Below, one piece after another: positions 58,336-64,000 of a stretch of DNA of 64,000 nucleotides (its first letter is position 1; every line of letters starts with the position of its first letter). This DNA is from Achromobacter marplatensis (GTDB lineage: Bacteria > Pseudomonadota > Gammaproteobacteria > Burkholderiales > Burkholderiaceae_B), in the NCBI RefSeq assembly GCF_002209535.1, contig NZ_NJIG01000003.1, positions 1 to 64,000 of the forward strand. The letters run 5' to 3'. The notes beneath the pieces are model-generated. The model saw only the letters and a list, made by a program, of their open reading frames with translations. It was not told where the DNA came from and ran no database searches. The position numbers and the translations under genes are program-made.

Positions 58336-59265
58336 TCAGGCCTCGCCCTTCAACTCGCGGTCCACGACTTCGCGCGTCAGTGTCGGCACGAACATCTCGA
58401 TGAAATGGAAGGCGTAACCGCGCAGCCAGGCGCCCCGGCGGATGGCCAGCCGCGTCAGGTTGATCTCGAATAAGTGGCGTGCATCGATGGCGGTCAGGCG
58501 GGTGTCGCGTTCGGCGTCCCAGGCCACCGCGGCCACGATGCCCACGCCCAGTTCCAGTTCCACATACGTCTTGATCACGTCCGCGTCCATCGCGGTCATC
58601 ACGATGTCGGGCGTGATGCCTGCCCGGGCAAAAGCCTCGTCGATATGGGCGCGCCCGGTATAGCCGCGCCCATACGTGATGAGCGGATAGCGCGACAGCT
58701 GCGACAGGCTGACGCCGTCGTGCTCGCGCTCCAGCGGGTGGCCGCGCGGCACGATGATGCTGTGGCTCCATCGGTAGCAAGGCAGGTTCACGAGCCCGGG
58801 ATAGTCCGCCACGGCCTCGGTCGCCACGCCGATATCGGCCTCGCCTTCCAGCAGCATTTCAGACACCTGCTTGGGCGAGCCCTGATGCAGATGCAGCACC
58901 ACGTCGGGATAGCGCTGGCGGAATTCCTTGATGACGGGCGGCAACGCGTAGCGCGCCTGCGAATGCGTGGCCGCGATCGACAGCACGCCCTTGCGGCTGT
59001 CGGCGTATTCCGCGCCCGCATGCCGGATGTTGTCGGCGCATTGCAGGATCTGCTCCACCAGCGGCAGGATCAGCTCACCGGGCGGCGTCAAACCGATCAG
59101 CCGCTTGCCCGAGCGCACGAAGATGTCGACACCCACCTCTTCTTCCAGCTCGCGTATCTGACGGCTGACGCCGGGCTGGGACGTATGCAGGCTTTCGGAA
59201 ACATCGGTCAGGTTGAAGTCCTGGCGCACGGCTTCGCGCACCGACCGCAGTTGCTGAAAATTCAT
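58336..59265 (-). CDS. CysB/Cbl-family LysR regulator
   Basis: The 309-residue protein starts MNFQQLRSVREAVRQDFNLTDVSESLHTSQPGVSRQIRELEEEVG, the distinctive CysB/Cbl N-terminus. The effector domain has TTHSQARY-like ATHSQARYALPPVIKEF. CysB-type proteins sense O-acetylserine, sulfide or adenosine phosphosulfate and control sulfur assimilation. It lies between the VOC gene and the dioxygenase-rhodanese fusion, all on the same strand, and is the obvious local regulator. Confidence 0.92.
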   Translation of the reverse strand: MNFQQLRSVREAVRQDFNLTDVSESLHTSQPGVSRQIRELEEEVGVDIFVRSGKRLIGLTPPGELILPLVEQILQCADNIRHAGAEYADSRKGVLSIAATHSQARYALPPVIKEFRQRYPDVVLHLHQGSPKQVSEMLLEGEADIGVATEAVADYPGLVNLPCYRWSHSIIVPRGHPLEREHDGVSLSQLSRYPLITYGRGYTGRAHIDEAFARAGITPDIVMTAMDADVIKTYVELELGVGIVAAVAWDAERDTRLTAIDARHLFEINLTRLAIRRGAWLRGYAFHFIEMFVPTLTREVVDRELKGEA

Positions 59266-59274
59266 CGCGCGCCT

Positions 59275-59625
59275 TCAGCCCAGAAAGGCCAGTTGATTGC
59301 CTGACGGATCTTTCACGTACATGACGCGCGGCTGCGCGTCGGGCAGCGAACAGACAGGGTGATGCCCCGCTTGGCGCAAGCGCGCCAGGATCTCGTCGTA
59401 GGCAGGGGTATTGATGGCCAGGTAATCGGGTTTGACGGCCCGGCTGACTTCCGCCACGGGCGACAGCGACAAGGTCGCTCCGCCCAGCGAAAAAAGCAGG
59501 CGCTGGTCGTCGGCACCCCCCACCTCTTCCAGGCCGATCACGCGGTGATAGAAATCCCGGACCGCTTCCGTCCGGCGCGACAAGAACGGAAGCTGTACCG
59601 ATTCAATCGAAAGAAATGGAGTCAT
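59275..59625 (-). CDS. VOC (glyoxalase/bleomycin-resistance-like) protein
   Basis: This is a 116-residue single VOC domain: beta-alpha-beta opening FLSRRTEAVRDFYHRVIGLEEV, and closing RVMYVKDPSGNQLAFLG with the conserved DPSGN turn. ATG at 59625 starts the domain; the open frame extends to 59676 but that part would include the predicted promoter. Function is unknown; VOC proteins include glyoxalases, dioxygenases and binding proteins. It sits 10 bp before the regulator gene, so the two may be co-transcribed. Confidence 0.82.
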   Translation of the reverse strand: MTPFLSIESVQLPFLSRRTEAVRDFYHRVIGLEEVGGADDQRLLFSLGGATLSLSPVAEVSRAVKPDYLAINTPAYDEILARLRQAGHHPVCSLPDAQPRVMYVKDPSGNQLAFLG

Positions 59626-59654
59626 GCCCTGCTGCCAGCCATGGAACAAGGCAA

Positions 59655-59684
59655 ATTCTAGTACCCGGGGGTACAACCGGACAA
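59655..59684 (-). promoter_or_regulatory. MerR-type promoter candidate of the VOC gene
   Basis: On the minus strand TTGTCC (59684-59679) and TAGAAT (59660-59655) are spaced by 18 bp. The spacer contains the perfect dyad GTACCC-CC-GGGTAC (59674-59661). A dyad placed inside a long -35/-10 spacer is the hallmark of MerR-family control. No MerR gene is in the window. Confidence 0.55.
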
Positions 59685-59747
59685 AGAGGTTGTAATTGCT
59701 TCTACATAGCCAGAAACCCTAAAGCGCAAGGCTTATTTGCATATGCC

Positions 59748-60962
59748 TCACGCGCTGCGGCGCAGTGCGTCGCGGGTGGCGGCGAAGGCGCGATCCAGAT
59801 CGCCGATCAGGTCCAATGGGCTTTCCAGGCCGATGTGCAGGCGCACAACGGAGGGTTTGCCCGCGCCCTGTTGCCAGAAGCTGTGTTCGGCCAGACGCTC
59901 GGGCGAAGCCTCCAGCGCCAGACTTTCATAGCCGCCCCAGGACGCGCCGATGGAAAAGTACTGCAACGCATCGATGAAGCGCGATGCGGCCGTCGGATCC
60001 GGGTTGCCGAAGGCGAACGACACCAGGCCGCTTGCGCCGCTGAAGTCGCGCCGCCACAGCGCATGGCCCGGGTCTTGCGCCAGTGCCGGGTAGTAGACGC
60101 GCCCCACGTCCGCGTGCCGCGCCAGGTATTCGGCCACGGCCAGCGCATTCGTTTGATGGCGCGCCAGCCGCACGTCCAGCGTGCGCAGGCCCCGCAAGGT
60201 CAGATAGGCGTCGTCCGCGCCCACTGACAGGCCCAGCGCGTCGTACGTCACACCGAGCTTCTGCGCCAGTTCCGCGCTGTCGACGGTGACCACCCCCATC
60301 ATTACGTCCGAATGGCCGGCCAGGTATTTGGTGGCCGCCTGGATCGAGATGTTCGCGCCCAGCGCCAGCGGCTGGTAATACAGGCCGCCGCTCCAGGTAT
60401 TGTCGGCCGCGACCAGCACGCCGTGGCGCCGCGCCGTGGCGGCCAGCGCGGGCAGGTCCAGCACTTCGAACAGCAGCGAACTGGGGGACTCCAGGTACAG
60501 CAGCCGCGTGTTGGGCCGGATGCGCGATTCCAGCGCATCCTGTGCGGGTGAGAAATATTCGACCTCGATGCCGTAGCGTTGCAGCAGCGACTTGTCGACC
60601 TTGCGCACGGGCGAATAGACGCTATCGGCCACCAGCGCATGGTCGCCCGGCGCCAACGTCGCCAACAGCACCAGCGCAATCGCCGACAGGCCGGACGGCG
60701 CCAGCACGGTCCGGTAGCCGCCTTCCAGCGAGGCCACCGCTTCCTCCAGCGCCTGGTGGGTATCCAGGCCGTGACGCCCGTAAGTCGCCACGCGATCGCC
60801 CGCGGCGCGCTGCTTGTTCAGGGCTGCATGGGTGGCGGTATCGGCAAAGCGCACGGTGCTGGTGCGTACCACCGGCACGTTCACCGGACCCGACCCGCCC
60901 TTCAATTCTGGCGACCCGGCATGCACCAGCCGGGTCTGCACTTGTGCGTGGTCGAGGCTCAT
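59748..60962 (-). CDS. metC: Cystathionine beta-lyase (MetC-like) PLP enzyme
   Basis: The 404-residue Cys/Met-metabolism PLP enzyme has the cofactor Asp187 in AADNTWSGG and Lys212 in SIQAATKYLAGHSDVMMG. DNTW and AATKYLAGHSDVM follow MetC rather than MetB/gamma-lyase. It cleaves C-S bonds of cystathionine or cystine to a thiol or persulfide, pyruvate and ammonia. It overlaps the thiol dioxygenase gene by 4 bp (ATGA), so the two act together. Confidence 0.9.
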   Translation of the reverse strand: MSLDHAQVQTRLVHAGSPELKGGSGPVNVPVVRTSTVRFADTATHAALNKQRAAGDRVATYGRHGLDTHQALEEAVASLEGGYRTVLAPSGLSAIALVLLATLAPGDHALVADSVYSPVRKVDKSLLQRYGIEVEYFSPAQDALESRIRPNTRLLYLESPSSLLFEVLDLPALAATARRHGVLVAADNTWSGGLYYQPLALGANISIQAATKYLAGHSDVMMGVVTVDSAELAQKLGVTYDALGLSVGADDAYLTLRGLRTLDVRLARHQTNALAVAEYLARHADVGRVYYPALAQDPGHALWRRDFSGASGLVSFAFGNPDPTAASRFIDALQYFSIGASWGGYESLALEASPERLAEHSFWQQGAGKPSVVRLHIGLESPLDLIGDLDRAFAATRDALRRSA

Positions 60963-61585
60963 GCGCGCACCTCTTGGCCGGGCTTCATCTGGGTGGCGTT
61001 GTAGTTCAGGATCTGGCCGGTGGCCAGGTCGATGCCGATGCGCCCCGACAATGTTTCCAGCGGCTGGCCATAAAGGTGGAAATGCAGCGTCGGCGTGTCG
61101 CCGGTGACGTGAATGCTATGGATGTCGTCGGCCAGGAACGACACGGACTGCCCGGGTTGCACCACCACCTCGCGCACCTGCTCCAGCGTGGCGCGCCCTT
61201 CCTGCGAGCCGTCGTCACTACGGCGGTACACGCGATTCAATTCCTGCCCGGACAGCGCCACGATGGCGGCCCAGGTCGTATGGTTATGCGGCAACGTGGT
61301 CTTGCCCGGATTGATCGAATTCAGATACAGCGCCGGCACGCCCGGCGCATCATCCGGGTTCAGCCGGTAGCGGGTGGACGCGCCCACGCCCTGCCCGGGT
61401 GCGGGTGGCGGGAAGTCGGACACGGGAAACAGTTCCTGGCGTTGCGCCAGTTGCTCCAGGCGCGCGGTCACCGCAGCCAGGCCCTCTCGGGTCACGGGGC
61501 CGTCGCCCAGCAGGTGTTGGATATCGGACAGCGCCGCTTGCACCTGCTGGCGGCGTTCTTTGGAGATTGCGGATTCAGTGCTCAT
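60959..61585 (-). CDS. Thiol dioxygenase (cysteine/3-mercaptopropionate dioxygenase-like)
   Basis: The 208-residue cupin has iron ligands His100 and His102 (LPHNHTTWAAIVAL) and His156 (DDIHSIHV). It is a stand-alone paralog of the N-terminal domain of the fusion protein encoded 3 kb away. It oxidises a small thiol to a sulfinate; which thiol is unclear, as HNHTTWA fits neither classic motif exactly. It lies between the importer ATPase (19-bp gap) and metC (overlap). Confidence 0.87.
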   Translation of the reverse strand: MSTESAISKERRQQVQAALSDIQHLLGDGPVTREGLAAVTARLEQLAQRQELFPVSDFPPPAPGQGVGASTRYRLNPDDAPGVPALYLNSINPGKTTLPHNHTTWAAIVALSGQELNRVYRRSDDGSQEGRATLEQVREVVVQPGQSVSFLADDIHSIHVTGDTPTLHFHLYGQPLETLSGRIGIDLATGQILNYNATQMKPGQEVRA

Positions 61586-61604
61586 GGTCAGACTCCAGTG
61601 GGGA

Positions 61605-62435
61605 TCACACCGCCAGGCGCAGCGGATCGAATGTCAGGTAGCTTGCAATAGGGTCAGGCGACGATTGGCGGGCCACGGCGGCACCGGACGACCGTTGCAG
61701 GAAGGCCCGCGTGCGTTCGCTTTGCGGCGAACCGAAGATGCGCGACGGGAGCCCGGATTCCACGATGCGGCCCGCCTCGGTGAAGTACACGGTGTCGCTG
61801 ACCTCTTCGGCAAAACGCATCTCATGCGTCACCAGCATGCAGGTCAGGCCGTCCTGCACCAGGTCGCGGATCACGGTCAGCACCTCCCCCACCATCTCCG
61901 GATCCAGCGCGGACGTCACCTCGTCGAACAGGATCAACTCGGGCTGCAGCGTCAACGCGCGCGCAATGGCCACCCGCTGCTGCTGCCCGCCCGACAGCTC
62001 GCCCGGATAGGCGCGTTCCTTGTGGTCCATGCGCACCTTGGCCAGCAACTCGCGCGCACGCGCCTCGGCCTGGGCCCGCGGCTGCCCGCCCACCTTGATG
62101 GGCGATATCACCAGGTTTTCCAGCACGCTCAGGTGCGGGAACAGGTTGTATTGCTGGAAGACGAAACCCACGCGCTTGCGCAGCGCGATGAAGTCCGATT
62201 CCGTTTTCAGCCCGTCCACTCGTACATCGCCCACCTGGATCGTGCCGCGCTGCGGACGCAGCAGTCCGGTGATGCAGCGCAAGATCGTCGATTTGCCCGA
62301 CCCGGACGGCCCGATGATGGACACGGCCTGCCCCTGCTTGACCTCGACGTCGATGCCCTTGAGCACCTCGGTGTCGCCAAAAGCCAGGTGGACGTCGCGC
62401 AGGCTGACCAGCGGTGAAATATCAATAATGCTCAT
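61605..62435 (-). CDS. Amino-acid ABC transporter ATP-binding protein (TcyC/GlnQ-like)
   Basis: The 276-residue ATPase has Walker [10 protein letters not shown], signature LSGGQQQR and Walker B LILFDEVTSALDPE. Walker B has DEVT instead of the usual DEPT. It overlaps the preceding permease by 14 bp and is followed by the thiol dioxygenase gene, so the importer belongs to the sulfur amino-acid operon. Confidence 0.9.
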   Translation of the reverse strand: MSIIDISPLVSLRDVHLAFGDTEVLKGIDVEVKQGQAVSIIGPSGSGKSTILRCITGLLRPQRGTIQVGDVRVDGLKTESDFIALRKRVGFVFQQYNLFPHLSVLENLVISPIKVGGQPRAQAEARARELLAKVRMDHKERAYPGELSGGQQQRVAIARALTLQPELILFDEVTSALDPEMVGEVLTVIRDLVQDGLTCMLVTHEMRFAEEVSDTVYFTEAGRIVESGLPSRIFGSPQSERTRAFLQRSSGAAVARQSSPDPIASYLTFDPLRLAV

Positions 62436-63240
62436 GGCGTCGTTCCAGATACCGCGTCCAACGCGCGATGGGATAGCAATAGGCGAAGAAAAGCGCCAAT
62501 AGCGTGAAATAGACCAGGATGGTGAAGTCGCTGCGGGCGACGGTGTTGCTGGCGACAGTGGCCGTGTCGACCAGGTCGTGCACGCCCACCAGCGAGGCGA
62601 GCGACGTGCTCATGGTGATGCTGGCCATCAGGTTCATCCAGGACGGCAGCATCCGCCGCACGCACTGCGGCAACACGATCATCCGGAAGATCTGCGTGCG
62701 CTTGAACGCCAGCGACTGCGCGGCCTCCCATTGCGCGCTGGGAATCGACTGGATCGCGCCACGGAAGATCTCGGCCACGTTGGCGCTGGCGGGCAACCCC
62801 AAACCGATCACGACTTTGATCCAATCCGGAAACGGCAGATACCACCCAGCCAGGTTCACCTCGAACGGGAACACATAGGTCGTGAAATACACCAGCACCA
62901 GGATGGGCGCGTTGCGAAACAGCAGCACGTAGGACCGCGTCAGGCGCCGCAGCAGGCGCGACGGCGACAGGGACAGCGCACCCACCACCAGCCCGACCAG
63001 GGTGCCCAGCGCCATCGCCAGCACGCTGATCTGGATATTCATCCCCAGCCCGCGCAGCAACGCCGGCGACCAATGCCACAGTGCCTGCACGGCGGCGGGC
63101 GTGGTGCCGGTCGCCGCCCACCCGACGCCCAGCGCCACCAGCGCCAGCAACAGCCCGAACCACGGGTCGCGCAGCAAGGCGGGCAGGAAGCGTCCGGAGG
63201 CCTGCGCGCGGCCGGCCTGCAATGCAAGATCATTGGCCAT
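62422..63240 (-). CDS. Amino-acid ABC transporter permease
   Basis: The 272-residue permease of the polar amino-acid type has an EAA loop in WEAAQSLAFKRTQIFRMIVLPQCVRRMLPSW. It has an N-terminal extension of about 50 residues before the permease core. It overlaps its partner permease by 11 bp. Confidence 0.9.
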   Translation of the reverse strand: MANDLALQAGRAQASGRFLPALLRDPWFGLLLALVALGVGWAATGTTPAAVQALWHWSPALLRGLGMNIQISVLAMALGTLVGLVVGALSLSPSRLLRRLTRSYVLLFRNAPILVLVYFTTYVFPFEVNLAGWYLPFPDWIKVVIGLGLPASANVAEIFRGAIQSIPSAQWEAAQSLAFKRTQIFRMIVLPQCVRRMLPSWMNLMASITMSTSLASLVGVHDLVDTATVASNTVARSDFTILVYFTLLALFFAYCYPIARWTRYLERRHEHY

Positions 63241-63967
63241 AGCCGGGCATCCTCAAACGGTCTTCCAGCCAGCGGCCCGCCACGCTGACCAGCCAGGTCA
63301 GCAAGCCAAAATACAGCAGGATCAGCAGCAGCAGCTCCAGCACGTTGTCGCGGTGCGACCAGATCATGATGGACTCATAGGTCACGTCGCCCACCGCGAT
63401 GGCCGAGGCGATGGCGGTCATCTTCACCAGGTCCACCAGGTTGTTGACCAGTGCCGGCAAGGCAAAGCGCACCGCCAGCGGCAGCTGCACCTGCGTCAGG
63501 ATCTGCCGCCGCGAGAACGCCAGCGACCGCGCGGCTTCCATCGTCACCTGCGGCACGGCCTCGATCCCTGCGCGCAGGGCTTCCGCATGGAACACGCCCT
63601 TGTGCAAGGCCACCACGATCACCACCCACGCAAACGGGGTGATGGGATTGCCGCCGCCCAGCTTCTGCGTGATCAGCATGTTCAGCACCAGGAATGCGCA
63701 GTACAGCTGCACCAGCGTGGGCGTGTTGCGGGTAACTTCCACGAAGGCCTGCAAGGGCCGCGCCAGCCACGGCCGGCCGCTGGTCAGCGCCGCCGCGATC
63801 AGCACGCCGAACAGCAGGCTGACCGGAATGGTCCACGCGCACAGCTGCAGCGTCACGAGCAGGCCGTGGCCAAACGCCGACAGTTCGCCCGGGTCCTGCA
63901 CAAAGCTGTAGTTCAGCCCCAGGGGCTTGAAGAACGCCACCCAGGCATGCAACACCGAATCGATCAT
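63230..63967 (-). CDS. Amino-acid ABC transporter permease
   Basis: The 245-residue permease has an EAA loop in MEAARSLAFSRRQILTQVQLPLAVRFALP. The two permeases presumably form a heterodimer. Its ATG overlaps the stop codon of the gene to the right, so that gene is in the same operon. Confidence 0.9.
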   Translation of the reverse strand: MIDSVLHAWVAFFKPLGLNYSFVQDPGELSAFGHGLLVTLQLCAWTIPVSLLFGVLIAAALTSGRPWLARPLQAFVEVTRNTPTLVQLYCAFLVLNMLITQKLGGGNPITPFAWVVIVVALHKGVFHAEALRAGIEAVPQVTMEAARSLAFSRRQILTQVQLPLAVRFALPALVNNLVDLVKMTAIASAIAVGDVTYESIMIWSHRDNVLELLLLILLYFGLLTWLVSVAGRWLEDRLRMPGYGQ

Positions 63968-64000
63968 GCGGCGGCCTCCAGCGTCTGCGGCAGGGCCAAC
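63964..64000 (-). CDS. C-terminal end of an unidentified gene (partial)
   Basis: A minus-strand frame open to the window edge encodes 11 residues, LALPQTLEAAA, and stops with TGA overlapping the permease ATG (ATGA). By position it could be the binding protein or an enzyme of the sulfur operon. The fragment is too short to identify. Confidence 0.5.
   Translation of the reverse strand, partial: LALPQTLEAAA

Overview
This 64 kb window is high-GC, densely coded bacterial chromosome of a betaproteobacterium, most likely of the Alcaligenaceae (Achromobacter/Bordetella type). The basis is the many polar amino-acid ABC importers and LysR regulators, a Burkholderiales-type trimeric porin, a monomeric NADP isocitrate dehydrogenase and short intergenic gaps. 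The taxon is inferred from gene content; no rRNA or other marker gene is present. I saw no tRNA, rRNA, insertion sequence, prophage, integrase or CRISPR array.

Left part (1-12.6 kb): the tail of a probable 5-dehydro-4-deoxyglucarate dehydratase and its terminator, then a FadR-type GntR regulator, then a general amino-acid importer (aapJQMP-like) with a PLP aminotransferase inserted after the binding protein. Next comes an AhpD-like gene with an SsuABC/TauABC-like importer, and a convergent acyltransferase-porin pair.

12.7-28.3 kb: a two-component system diverges from an iron-type ABC importer operon that contains an azurin gene. A secreted protein of unknown function follows. ilvA is preceded by an isoleucine-rich leader peptide and a transcription attenuator. 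Then come monomeric icd, an ArnT-like glycosyltransferase, and a LysR-fetA-fetB operon.

28.3-45.9 kb: one amino-acid ABC importer; a LysR gene diverging from a second importer that is co-transcribed with a ureohydrolase and a RidA protein; a TlpA-like membrane thioredoxin; an operon of acyl-CoA ligase, MHS transporter, thiolase-like enzyme and DUF35 protein with a divergent LysR; an MBL-fold protein; and argC with a divergent LysR.

45.9-52.3 kb: a CLC chloride channel and an HPP/CBS membrane protein flank a MarR gene, and both promoters carry a similar dyad. A kinase/FixJ-type regulator pair follows. A CCGTAG/CTACGG palindrome lies upstream of this pair and again upstream of the secreted heme-binding-type (HbpS/GlcG) gene behind it.

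52.3-64 kb: sulfur genes. A YeeE/TsuA-type transporter with a periplasmic rhodanese comes first, then an orphan protein with a nuclease-like E...D...ExK pattern. After it, all on the minus strand, lie a thiol-dioxygenase/four-rhodanese fusion, a CysB-like regulator, a VOC protein, a cystathionine beta-lyase-like enzyme, a second thiol dioxygenase and an amino-acid ABC importer. Together these suggest import of a sulfur amino acid, C-S cleavage, thiol oxidation and sulfane-sulfur handling. This cluster is the best candidate for an undescribed system. The ilvA attenuator is the best-supported regulatory element.
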